Shown: positions 7,940-17,200, counted from the first letter of the stretch. The stretch is 20,559 nucleotides of DNA from Victivallis vadensis (GCA_020718525.1 DYRX01000040.1:1-20559); one strand, 5' to 3'. Made by a program: numbers and translations. The notes: generated by a model not told the origin, from the letters alone.

Positions 7940-10688
7940 CCAGATCGCATTCAGCGTTTTTTTGCAGGACATGTCCAACGCTGGCATTGTCGCCCTCTGC
8001 GTCGGAGCATTGCTGATTGTCCTCGTCACCTTTACTGCCCTTCTTTGGAGGAGCCACAGGGCGGAACGCAAGCTCGCCGCACTCAATCTCACCCTCGAAG
8101 AAAAAGTTCTTGAAAGGACTGCGGAGCTCAGAAAATCGGAAATGCGCCTCCAGGACGAGCACAAGCTCCTTATCTCATTCCTGGACAGCATCGAAAACGA
8201 CATCTACTTCATAGATGCCAACAAATATGAAATCATCTACGCCAATACGCATCTCTTGAAAAAAATTTCCGGCAACGAAGTCCTGGATAAAAAATGTTAC
8301 GAACTCATTCACGGCTTCAAGGAAATCTGCCATTTCTGCAAGAACCCCGAACTGCGCAAGCTCGAAGGAAAGGCACTGAACTGGGACAGATTCGACCCGG
8401 ACAAGAACAAGCATTATCAGATCACCGAAAGAATGATCATCATGCCCGACGGCAGAACGGCTAAATTTCAGCTCTCTGTTGATGTCACTCTGCTGAAAAG
8501 GAGCGAAAATGAGATGAAGGAAGCCAAAGAAACCCTAGAGAAAAAGGTTCAGGAAAGGACTTCCGAAATCAACAAGAGAGTGAAGGATCTGGACAAGAAC
8601 AGACGGATAATGATCAGCATAATGGAAGACCTCGAGCACGCGAAGAAACGTTTGGAAAGCGTCAACTCCGAACTGAAAGACTCGGCTGAAAAGTCGAAAC
8701 AGCTAGCCTTCGATGCCCAATCTGCGAATATCGCAAAAAGCCAGTTCCTCGCAAACATGAGCCACGAAATAAGAACTCCCATGAACGGCATCATAGGGAT
8801 GACAGCGCTTCTGCTGGGAACCGAGCTGGACAAGGTTCAGAAGGAATATGCGGAAGCCGTCCATGTCAGCGGAGAGACTCTTCTGACCATAATCAACGAC
8901 ATCCTCGACTTTTCCAAGATCGAGGCGGGAAAAATGGAGATAGAAGAGCACGAATTCCATTTGAGGAACATGATTGACGAAGTCATTTCGCTCCTTGCTG
9001 TCAGAGCCTTCGAAAAGAGCATCCAGGTTGCATCCATAGTTGACCCTGACGTTCCGGATCTCCTGAAGGGCGACTCCACCAGACTGCGTCAGATACTGGT
9101 CAATCTCGTCGGTAACGCCGTCAAGTTTACTGCAAAAGGACATGTTTTGGCGGGAGTTTCAATCCTAGGCAAGGCAGGCGAGGGAAAATTGCGCCTCAAA
9201 TTTTATGTGAAGGACACCGGAATCGGGATACCCTTGGAAAAACAGGAAAAGCTTTTCGAGGCCTTCTCGCAGGTTGATCCTAGCAGTACAAGGCGCTTTG
9301 GCGGCACCGGACTGGGCCTGGCAATATCGAAAAAGCTCTGCACTCTTATGGGAGGCGAAATCGGAGTCGAGAGCGAGGATGGCAAAGGCTCTACGTTCTG
9401 GTTCACCACAAATCTTTCCGCCTTGAAGGAGACGGCAGGCGAATCAGAAGAAATCATGGAAATCAGAAACCGCCGGATCATCGCAGTTGACGACAACGAA
9501 ATCAACCGCATGATTCTCTCCGCCCTCCTGGGCTCCTGGGGGTGCCGCTTCACAATCCTGGAATCCCCGTTCAAAGTTGTGGAATCCATGAAACTCGCCG
9601 CTTCTGACGGCGACCCATACAGCTTGGCAATTCTTGACATGCAGATGCCGGGAATGGACGGAAAGGAGCTCGCAGGAAAAATCAGAGGAGAAAAGGACAT
9701 AGGAAGCGCAAAACTGCTCATGATCACTTCCATGGGCAATCAGAGCGATATGCTTGCTCACAAGCAGTTCGGATTCGACGCCTTCCTCACCAAGCCGATC
9801 AAACAGTCCCAGCTCTTTGACATCATCGTCAGCCTCCTCCATAAAAAACATGGCGGCGCCGAAGAAATCATCTCCGACGAGAAACCCCAGGAAAATCAGG
9901 ATAAAATTCCAGCAGTCTCGACTGTGCTGGTCGCGGAGGACAACATCGTCAATCAGAAGCTGGCAATGGCAATGATCTCGAAGCTGGGATATTCGGCGGA
10001 CATTGTTTCCAACGGCTCGGAAGCGGTGAAAAAACTCTCGCAGAAGTTCTACAAAATGGTCTTCATGGACATACAGATGCCGGTCATGGACGGCATAGAG
10101 GCGACATCAATCATCCGAAACAAATATTCCGACGTCCTTGACCACGATGTGCCTGTCGTCGCGATGACCGCCCACGCAATGTCCGGAGACAAGGAGAAAT
10201 GCCTCTTCGCAGGAATGAACGACTACATATCCAAACCCATTGACATCAAGGCGCTTGAGTCAATTTTGAAAAAATGGCATATGGAGAGAAATATGAACGA
10301 GATCAGTTCGCAGTTTCCTGCTGGAAAGGAGGAGCCACCCCAGGTTTTCGACAGCAAGGCGCTGGAGGACAGGCTTCTTGACGACAAGGAGATCATAGTC
10401 GAAGTGATCGGAATCTTTCTTGAGGACAGCCCTTCTCTTATTTCGGAACTGAAAAATGCTGTTGCATCTGGCTCGAACGAGAACGCAAATGCGACCGCCC
10501 ATAAGCTAAAGGGAAGCGCCGCCAACCTTGGGGCAATGAAATTCTCCGACACAGCTAAAAAGGCGGAAATGGCGGCAAAAAACGGAAAAATTGCCGAAGT
10601 CTTGGCACTTCTTCCCGAGATTGAAAATGAATTCAGGGCTCTTGAAATTGAATTGAAAGCCTATGTCGAAAACGCTGAAAAGAAATAA
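7932..10688 (+). CDS. Hybrid histidine kinase: TM-PAS-HisKA-HATPase-REC-REC-HPt
   Basis: A 918-aa sensor kinase if it starts at TTG 7932; this is chosen because GAAGGAAGG (7916-7924) lies 7 bases before it. TTG 7914 is in frame and possible. Numbering is from 7932. One TM (about 18-40), a coiled coil, then PAS (about 80-185) with Cys122, Cys133 and Cys136 (CYELIH...CHFC). HisKA has the phospho-His His278 in NMSHEIRTPM. HATPase has N (NLVGNAVKFT), G1 (DTGIGIP) and G2 (GGTGLGLA) boxes. Receiver 1 has Asp569 (LDMQMPGMDG), receiver 2 Asp713 (MDIQMPVMDG), and HPt His857 (AHKLKGSAANLG). All phosphotransfer residues are present, so a full His-Asp-His relay is possible. The 8-base overlap with the kinase-less sensor gene suggests translational coupling and joint function. 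No DNA-binding response regulator follows; the only other receiver is on the Ser/Thr kinase at 11724. Confidence 0.93.
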   Translation: MTSQIAFSVFLQDMSNAGIVALCVGALLIVLVTFTALLWRSHRAERKLAALNLTLEEKVLERTAELRKSEMRLQDEHKLLISFLDSIENDIYFIDANKYEIIYANTHLLKKISGNEVLDKKCYELIHGFKEICHFCKNPELRKLEGKALNWDRFDPDKNKHYQITERMIIMPDGRTAKFQLSVDVTLLKRSENEMKEAKETLEKKVQERTSEINKRVKDLDKNRRIMISIMEDLEHAKKRLESVNSELKDSAEKSKQLAFDAQSANIAKSQFLANMSHEIRTPMNGIIGMTALLLGTELDKVQKEYAEAVHVSGETLLTIINDILDFSKIEAGKMEIEEHEFHLRNMIDEVISLLAVRAFEKSIQVASIVDPDVPDLLKGDSTRLRQILVNLVGNAVKFTAKGHVLAGVSILGKAGEGKLRLKFYVKDTGIGIPLEKQEKLFEAFSQVDPSSTRRFGGTGLGLAISKKLCTLMGGEIGVESEDGKGSTFWFTTNLSALKETAGESEEIMEIRNRRIIAVDDNEINRMILSALLGSWGCRFTILESPFKVVESMKLAASDGDPYSLAILDMQMPGMDGKELAGKIRGEKDIGSAKLLMITSMGNQSDMLAHKQFGFDAFLTKPIKQSQLFDIIVSLLHKKHGGAEEIISDEKPQENQDKIPAVSTVLVAEDNIVNQKLAMAMISKLGYSADIVSNGSEAVKKLSQKFYKMVFMDIQMPVMDGIEATSIIRNKYSDVLDHDVPVVAMTAHAMSGDKEKCLFAGMNDYISKPIDIKALESILKKWHMERNMNEISSQFPAGKEEPPQVFDSKALEDRLLDDKEIIVEVIGIFLEDSPSLISELKNAVASGSNENANATAHKLKGSAANLGAMKFSDTAKKAEMAAKNGKIAEVLALLPEIENEFRALEIELKAYVENAEKK

Positions 10689-10826
10689 ATACTATGAAAT
10701 CGGCTTCACAGCTATCAGGAATTTGCGGAGACCATGAACGACAAAATCCGGTCAGCGCAGGTATCACGGACCAAGCACAAGAATGGGCTTGGAGCAGTGT
10801 GGCAGAATTATCGGGGAGTCCTTAAA

Positions 10827-11717
10827 ATGCGCAGAAAAATCAGTCGCTCCGAGCTAATTTTCAGATTCACTCTGATAGAAATTTTGGTTGTGATCTCAAT
10901 CATTGCGATACTGGCGGGAATGCTCATGCAAGGACTGAGCAAATCAAAGCAGAAGGCTAAATACACTAGATGGCTCGCATACAGCGCCATGCTTGGGAAA
11001 GATCCGGACGCAGTCGTCAATTTCAATTTCACGGATCAAAATTTTTACCAGGAAGATCCTTCTAAAATAAGACGTCCGGCACTTTATAATTTGGCTCAGG
11101 GATGCACGGTTGACGGCTTCGAGCCCAAGCTCTACAACGGCCTGATCTACGGAGCAAGCTGGAAAAAGGGGAAAGGGCGCGATGCCTATCATTCCTCCCT
11201 GCAGTTCGACGGCAAGGACGACTACGTGCTGATTCCCGGAACAAAGGCGCTTGACATGGTACCTGACAAGGATGATTTCACCATCATGTCCTGGATTAAT
11301 TTTGACAATTTAAACAATTACATGGTCATTGCCGCAAAAGCTGAATGGACTCAGGAAGCCCAGTATGACTTTTATCTGAATAAGAAAAAGGGAATCGAGG
11401 CTGATGCGGGACTCGGAAGCGTCGGGTTCGCGACACCAGCGGTCAAGGCTGGAAGCTGGCAGCAGATCGCCATCACTAGCGAGAGGGGGAAAATGCAGAT
11501 ATACATGAACGGAGCTCCAATGGGGGGGCAGTACAAGGTCAGCATAACAGCAAAACGCGCTTCCACCTCGACTCCTCTGCTCCTGGGCGCAGTCAACTAT
11601 CCTAAGTCGCAGAAGCGCTACGTGCTTCAGGGAAGGATGGATGAATTTGTGCTCATAAGAAGGCTTTTGCCCGCATCCGAAATAAAGAATCACTACATGG
11701 CAGGAAAACCTGACTGA
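10827..11717 (+). CDS. Prepilin-like protein with LamG/concanavalin A-like domain
   Basis: A 296-aa protein. The start at 10827 is preferred (GGGGAG at 10813-10818, 8 bases upstream); ATG 10734 is in frame with a weaker site and would add 31 residues. Residues 14-34 (FTLIEILVVISIIAILAGM) form a class III/type IV prepilin signal: hydrophobic helix with Glu at +5 of the mature form. The residue before Phe is Arg, not the usual Gly. Residues about 60-292 fit a LamG_3-type beta-sandwich: SLQFDGKDDYVLIP, DDFTIMSWINF, GSWQQIAITSERGKMQIYMNG and GRMDEFVLIRRLLPASEI. The family binds carbohydrate or protein; the ligand is unknown. It is 6 bases ahead of the receiver-kinase gene and 138 bases after the hybrid kinase, so the three likely share a transcript. 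Such proteins are numerous in Lentisphaerota and are thought to be surface or secretion-linked (inference). Confidence 0.85.
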   Translation: MRRKISRSELIFRFTLIEILVVISIIAILAGMLMQGLSKSKQKAKYTRWLAYSAMLGKDPDAVVNFNFTDQNFYQEDPSKIRRPALYNLAQGCTVDGFEPKLYNGLIYGASWKKGKGRDAYHSSLQFDGKDDYVLIPGTKALDMVPDKDDFTIMSWINFDNLNNYMVIAAKAEWTQEAQYDFYLNKKKGIEADAGLGSVGFATPAVKAGSWQQIAITSERGKMQIYMNGAPMGGQYKVSITAKRASTSTPLLLGAVNYPKSQKRYVLQGRMDEFVLIRRLLPASEIKNHYMAGKPD

Positions 11718-11723
11718 GGAAAA

Positions 11724-13616
11724 ATGGCGAGAATAATCATAGCTGAAGATGACAGGCTCACGCAGGCAATGTACAAGAAGGCCATTGACTTTCTTGGACA
11801 CGAGCCGGTCATCTGTTCAAACGGTCTTGAAGCCGTCAATGAATTCAAACAGAACTCCGCAGATCTCGTCATTTTAGACAACATGATGCCTGAAATGAAC
11901 GGAATCGAAGCCTGCCGCCAAATCAGATCTCTGCCAAAAGGTCCAGGCGTTCCAATTCTTTTCGTGTCGTCGCTGGACGAGGAAGAGGACATCGTGAAGG
12001 GGATAAATGCCGGCGCGAACGACTATCTTCTAAAACCTATCAAGGATTCGCATCTCTTTGCCAAACTTAAAATCTTCCTGAGAATGTCCTCTCTTCACAG
12101 GAACGACTTCGAGCTAGCAAAAAATCACGTGGTCTTCTGCGACAAATATCGGATTATCAAAATACTCGGCTATGGAACTCACTCGATTGTTTTCCTGGCG
12201 GAAGCGGTTAAAGATGGAAACCGCAAAATTGCTTTGAAGCTTTTCAAACAGACGCCAGATGCCGAGCAGATATTCGAATCCTTCGTTGAAACTGCCGAGA
12301 AATTGAAAAGAATAAATTCCCCGTACATACTGAAAATGCATGAATTCGGGCAGAGCGATGGGCGTCTCTTCGTGGCGATGGATTTCGCTCCGGACGGCGA
12401 TCTCGGGAAAAAAGTGAAAGGTGGGAAAAGAATTTCTCAGCGCGAAGCTCTCAAATTGGGACGGGATATCGCCGCCGGAATCAAAAGCATCGCTTCCGAG
12501 GGGATAATACATTTCGACATAAAACCTGAAAACATAATGATCTCGCCAGAAGGAAACTACCTTCTTGGAGACTTTGGAATCGTCACGACCAGAAGCGGCA
12601 CGACAATACCGATCAGAAGAGAAATATGGGCGACTCTAGCGTATATGTCTCCTGAATATTTCAACGATGAAAAACTATATCTCGAAAAAAGTGACATCTA
12701 CAGTCTTGGCGTGACCATTTATCAGGCCTTGAGCGGCGAAAATCCCTTCATGTCAGACAGACCTGGAACGGCCATGTTTTGTCAGCTGAATCTCGTCCCA
12801 CCAAAGCTTACGACCCTGAATCAGGAATTCAATCACATCTTGTCCGACACCCTGGCTGCAATGCTTTCAAAAAGATCTGATTTGCGTCCTGGCGCGCAGG
12901 AAATCGAGAACCGCTTCACTCAAATTCTAAAGCTTCTTCAAAACGATCCGTCTCTAGACCGCATGCTCGACATCAAAAAGGATGATCAGGGCAAGTCTCC
13001 ATTTCATACAGGCGAAAGCTATGCCGAAAACGGAAATGCCTCGGAAGCTAAGACTGGCGAAAAAAGCATGGTTTCAGGAGAGACCCAGGAAATCAAGAAT
13101 ACAAGCTCTGCAACTTTCGGAAAAGAATCGGACCAAGAATCCGGCGGCTCCTCGGCAAACGGAGAAAAAGGCCCAGCACAGCCAGGCATTATTGCAAAGT
13201 TATTCGCCCTCGTAAAGCAATCCTGTCTGCCCAATAAAACTGCATTCAACGTGTTTTTGCTTGTCATTCTGCTCCCCGCCCTGATTTTTGCCATCGTAAA
13301 AACTGTGAACCTGGTCCGCGAACTCACAAGCAATCCTAATTCGGCACCAATCGGCGCGCTGACTGTGACAAGGTGTACAAAATGCGGGAACATTGAAGAA
13401 AAGAACATTGTGGACATCTCTTCCGACAAATGCTCAGTGTGCGGAGGACAAACTGGGACAGCCTGGAAATGCGCCGACTGCGGAGAAACTTTCTCCGTGA
13501 CACCATCGGCAATAGACGACAAATCTGGTGCCGAATTCAAATGCCCAAAATGCGCTTCACTCAAGACATCTCCTCTTCCAACAAGCAAGGAATATATAGA
13601 GGCGCTGAAAAAATAA
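11724..13616 (+). CDS. Receiver - Ser/Thr protein kinase - TM - double zinc ribbon protein
   Basis: A 630-aa fusion. The receiver (1-120) has the acid pocket Glu8-Asp9-Asp10, phospho-acceptor Asp52 (LDNMMPEMNG), Ser82/83 and Lys104. The Hanks-type kinase (about 142-405) has the Gly loop GYGTHSIV, Lys172 (IALKLF), catalytic HFDIKPEN with Asp265, Lys267 and Asn270, DFG at 283-285, and SPE at 309-311. The usual Arg of HRD is Phe264, so it is a 'non-RD' kinase. A Ser/Glu/Lys-rich linker (about 415-500) leads to a single TM (506-528). Then come four CxxC pairs (Cys551/554, 570/573, 583/586, 607/610), two probable zinc ribbons. If the kinase is cytoplasmic, the ribbons face the periplasm. GAGGA overlaps the stop of the preceding gene. 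The likely input is phosphoryl flow from the hybrid kinase (inference). Targets are unknown. Confidence 0.9.
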   Translation: MARIIIAEDDRLTQAMYKKAIDFLGHEPVICSNGLEAVNEFKQNSADLVILDNMMPEMNGIEACRQIRSLPKGPGVPILFVSSLDEEEDIVKGINAGANDYLLKPIKDSHLFAKLKIFLRMSSLHRNDFELAKNHVVFCDKYRIIKILGYGTHSIVFLAEAVKDGNRKIALKLFKQTPDAEQIFESFVETAEKLKRINSPYILKMHEFGQSDGRLFVAMDFAPDGDLGKKVKGGKRISQREALKLGRDIAAGIKSIASEGIIHFDIKPENIMISPEGNYLLGDFGIVTTRSGTTIPIRREIWATLAYMSPEYFNDEKLYLEKSDIYSLGVTIYQALSGENPFMSDRPGTAMFCQLNLVPPKLTTLNQEFNHILSDTLAAMLSKRSDLRPGAQEIENRFTQILKLLQNDPSLDRMLDIKKDDQGKSPFHTGESYAENGNASEAKTGEKSMVSGETQEIKNTSSATFGKESDQESGGSSANGEKGPAQPGIIAKLFALVKQSCLPNKTAFNVFLLVILLPALIFAIVKTVNLVRELTSNPNSAPIGALTVTRCTKCGNIEEKNIVDISSDKCSVCGGQTGTAWKCADCGETFSVTPSAIDDKSGAEFKCPKCASLKTSPLPTSKEYIEALKK

Positions 13617-13683
13617 TTTCAGACTTCTTGAGCCGTATAGGGAAATTATAATCTTATGGAAAATACATATGTTGGATTTGTTT

Positions 13684-13707
13684 CAATCGGGGTCGCTATC
13701 GGAATCG
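13684..13707 (-). repeat. CGANNN hexamer block, inverted relative to 4597-4632
   Basis: On the minus strand it reads CGATTC, CGATAG, CGACCC, CGATTG. This is the 4597-4632 block with one hexamer's worth removed, so the two are related dispersed copies. Both are intergenic, one on each strand. Confidence 0.6.
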
Positions 13708-13839
13708 ATGCATGGGAATAATATTCGATACCGACCTGTCTGCGTTGCTCGCACAGGCAGACCTGATTGCGCAAGCGCGCAGGCAAGTAAATCCCAACAA
13801 CAGCAACTTCCACGAGTCAGGAATTCTGAATTTTTCACC

Positions 13840-13868
13840 TTGAAAACTCGAAGCTTGCCAGCTATATT
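13840..13868 (+). promoter_or_regulatory. Promoter of the secreted SGNH/GH123-like enzyme gene
   Basis: TTGAAA (13840-13845, 5/6) and TATATT (13863-13868, 5/6) are separated by 17 bases. Expected transcription start is near 13875, about 33 bases before the ATG at 13908. This is the best plus-strand sigma-70-like promoter in the window. Confidence 0.6.
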
Positions 13869-13907
13869 CGACATCAGTTATAAAATTCAATTCAAAGGAT
13901 GACTCAT

Positions 13908-14225
13908 ATGAAAGCATGTCTGCTGCGTGCATTTCTCGGTCTGATCTGCGTTTTTTCATTCCAGACGACCGCCCAGGACTGGGTAGAGCCGATGAAGAAG
14001 GTTCATGAAAAATTTGAAGGAAATCCCGGCTATGTCGCGCAGTTTGGCGATTCGATAACAAACTCTATGGCATTCTGGTCCACAGTTGGCTGGACAAATC
14101 CTGATGAGTTCATTAAAGGCACAGGGAACAACGGAGAAGACGGGCTTCTGAAAAAACCGTCTGACAAGCGCTGGCGTGACATTATAAAGGGGGCAAACAA
14201 GAAGGGGTCGGAAAACGGCAACTAG
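13908..14225 (+). CDS. SGNH hydrolase-GH123-like enzyme, N-terminal piece ending at in-frame TAG
   Basis: A 105-residue piece. Start 13908 is chosen because AAAGGA (13894-13899) lies 8 bases before it; ATG 13899 overlaps that site. Residues 1-22 are a signal peptide (MKACLLRAFLGLICVFSFQT, cleavage near TTA-QDW). Residues 47-51 are GDSIT, block I of SGNH/GDSL hydrolases, with nucleophile Ser49. The frame runs ENGN, then TAG (14223-14225), then SGWRVENLL in the same frame, so this and the frame at 14238 are one gene. Homologues of this SGNH family continue through this point with a GN-x-SGW-like sequence (from memory). The piece alone has no GxND or DxxH block and should be inactive. It is either a nonsense-mutated pseudogene, a sequencing error or a recoded/suppressed stop. 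Confidence 0.8.
   Translation: MKACLLRAFLGLICVFSFQTTAQDWVEPMKKVHEKFEGNPGYVAQFGDSITNSMAFWSTVGWTNPDEFIKGTGNNGEDGLLKKPSDKRWRDIIKGANKKGSENGN
14223..14225 (+). other. In-frame TAG interrupting the SGNH/GH123-like gene
   Basis: The codons around it are GAA AAC GGC AAC TAG AGC GGA TGG AGA GTG. The reading frame before and after is the same, with no insertion or deletion. TAG is used as an ordinary stop elsewhere in the window (4465, 7937, 19858), so a general code change is not indicated. Confidence 0.9.
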
Positions 14226-14237
14226 AGCGGATGGAGA

Positions 14238-17200
14238 GTGGAAAACCTGCTCCCGGCGCTTGATCCTGTCATCGAGAGAGAGGCGCCCGAACTTGCGATC
14301 ATCATGGTCGGAACGAATGACGTTTCTGGTCAGAAAGGCGTTCCAAAAGGCTACGAAGCTGGTCTGAAGAGCATCATCGAAAAATGCTTGAAAGCAGGCT
14401 GTATCCCAGTTTTGAATACGATTCCCCCGCGCAGAGGACACGACGAAGCCGTCAAAGCGGTGAACGAAGTTGTGAAAAAACTTGCTGGCGAGTTCAAAGT
14501 TCCACTAGTTGACTACTACGCAGAGATGATGAAGATCTCGGGTGGAGACTGGGATGGCACTGTCATGCACAAGGATGGCATCCACCCCTCGAACAACACT
14601 GGCAAGGCTCAGATTTTTACAGAAGAAAACATGAAGCAGAGCGGCTACGCGCTCAGGACCTGGCTCAATTTTCTCATGTTCAGGGAGATCTACTTCAAAA
14701 TACTTTCCGCTCCAATGCCATTTGTGGAGAAGATTGACAAAATTGATCCAATTGCCAGCGGCATCAAGTGCGAAGTCCTTGCCGACACCGAAGTTGGAAA
14801 GTATTTTGACGCAAAGACGAACGAGCAGATCTGGAACTGGGGCGGCGCTGAAAAAATCAAGATCAAGGGCATCGAAGAGTTTGCCCTCTTCAAGTTTGAC
14901 ATGTCGAACTGCAAAGGCATGCTGATCAAGAAGGCCATTCTCTACTTGCCGCGCACCGAGCAGTGCGTCATCCCTGTCTTGGGCTTGAGCACCATCAGCA
15001 CCGATTGGGAGGAAGGAAAAGGGGATGGATGGCTTGTGCCGCCGGCTCTGGACAAACAGGGCGAAAAGAGCAAGGGCGCCGCCACCTTTTCATATGCATC
15101 CTATCCTGACAAGACTTGGACCGGACTTCCCGGCGGTGATTTTCTCTACGTCACTTTCGGCGAAGGCGGAAGCAACTATGGATTTGCCAAAACTGGCTGG
15201 GCGGACAGCAGGGAAAATCCGAATGGCAAGCCTGAATATTCCAGCGTGGAAATCCCGCTTGAGGTGGCCCAAGGGCTTCTAGTCGAAGGCGATTCCTACG
15301 GGCTTTGCGTGAGCGAAGAAAAAGGACAGCGTGCATTTTGCAAAGGCTACAGACGCATTCCAAATCCCAATCATTTTGTTTTCACGAAAGAATCCGGCAA
15401 GGGCGCATTTCTCATAGTCGAAACCGAGCCTGGAGACAAAGATGCTCCCGCAAAAATATCCTCGCCTTCTTCGGCTCCCGGCAAGGAAGCTGGAGAACTC
15501 GCGCTCAAATGGACATGCCCTGCGGACAACGGAGGAAAAGGTGGAAAAATCTTAGGATACGACTTCTATATTTCTAAAAATAAAGGAGACCTGGAATCTC
15601 TTCCAAAAGAGGCGCTTCTCCCGCGCTCTAAGACCGCCAGACCTGTCAAGCCTGGAGAAGTTCAAAAGTTTTATCTTGACGGCCTCGAAGCCGGACAGGA
15701 ATATCATTTTGCCGTCGTCGCATACGATCTGGTCGGAAATAGATCTGAACCGGTATTTTTCAGCGGAAAAACAAGAGAGGCAAGATCCATATCCTTCGAA
15801 GGACTTTCCAAACAGGAAATCCAAATTGGTTCGCCAGTCCAGAATGAACAAATCGCAGTCTGGGCTTGCCCGTCAAATTCGAAAGTCTGCCCCCAGACAG
15901 GTCTCCCACAGGATGATTCCGAAAAAGATATCAGAAACGGAAACATTGTATGGAATGGAAAAAAGCACGAAATTGAGCTTGCCGCCGCATCCAACGACTG
16001 CGCCGGATTCCAGCTTGTCGTGGAAAAAATCGGCGATGCGCCAGTTTCCGATCTCATGATCGAAATGTCGGACCTGACGCAGGACGGAGGAGGAAACGAC
16101 GCCTATCTGCGCATGGGAACGAAAGAACCCAAGAAATTCCAGGAGGAAATGTCAAAGCTTGTCGCTTCCGATCCTGGGCGCGCTGAAAAAATATTCGCCG
16201 AACTGAAGAAGCTCAACGAGCTACGCAGGCTTCGCGACGAAGAGCCCTTCACCTTTTTCAAAGACATGGAAAAGCTTAAAAATGACAAACGCGATGACTA
16301 CGATAAATGGATGTCCTTGATCGATCCTGCGGAAAAAAAGAGCGGATCCGCGATAAGCTCTTCCGATCTTGAAATTTCCTGGGTATGGTCCGTTCCAGAC
16401 AAGAAAGGGCAGTACTATCCTGACGCGTTGCTGGAGCTGGATTCCCCGGTCGAAATTCCCAACGCAAAAAATGCCGTGAAAAATCAGAAGGCGCAGTCCT
16501 TCTATCTCGATCTCAGGGTTCCGCGCGCCAGCAAGCCCGGACTCTACTCTGGAAGCATTGCCGTGCGAACTTCGCAGTCTGAAATCTCTGTTCCTGTTAA
16601 ATTGAGGGTATGGAGCTTCGAACTGCCGGACAAACTCAGCTTTGTTCCTGAAATGAACGGATACGGGTATATGAGAGAGAATCCAGACAATGTGCATGAA
16701 GGAGTAATGAACCTCTACCGCCTCGCCCACAAAAACAGGCTGAACCCCAACATTGTCCCATACTCTCACAACGGCAATTTCACTGTCCCAGCCTATGACA
16801 AGCTCAGTGTCGAGGGCAGTGGTTCAAATCTTTTCATCGGCAATCTCGACGAGTTCGACAAGTTCTACGGACCTCTGCTCAATGGAAACGCCTTTGCTTC
16901 GTCGCCTAGGAAGAAACTGCCGATCACGGGCATTTATCTTCCATTCTACGAACAATGGCCATGCAATTTCCAGAAAGGATACAAGCTCGATCAGAACGCC
17001 GACTCACTCGACATAAGAAACGATTTCACCAAAGACTACAAGGAAGGCTGGGTCAACGCAGCAAACGGTTTCGGCAAGCATCTCAAGGATAAAGGCTTCG
17101 CAGGTCCGCTATACCAAGTCTACCTGAACAACAAGTTCATCTTTTCGGACAATCTCTACTGGTGCCTGGACGAACCAATGTTCAGAGACGATTTTCTCTG

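Larger units (their letters stand above)
13617..13907. other. Intergenic region with repeats and a promoter
   Basis: No gene is supported. It holds a reverse-orientation CGANNN hexamer block (13684-13707), a C/G-rich imperfect repeat region (about 13736-13786), and the promoter of the large secreted enzyme (13840-13868). No clear terminator for the operon ending at 13616 was seen. Confidence 0.5.

Noticed and set aside
13736..13790. C/G-rich stretch resembling a structured RNA or CRISPR-like repeat
   Set aside because: Arms such as CTGTCTGCG and CGCACAGGCAG pair only imperfectly and there are no regularly spaced repeats.
14223..14225. Genome-wide reassignment of TAG to an amino acid
   Set aside because: The secreted protein (4465), sensor (7937) and cargo gene (19858) all end naturally with TAG, and the sensor stop overlaps the next gene's start, so TAG is an ordinary stop here. 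Site-specific suppression remains possible.
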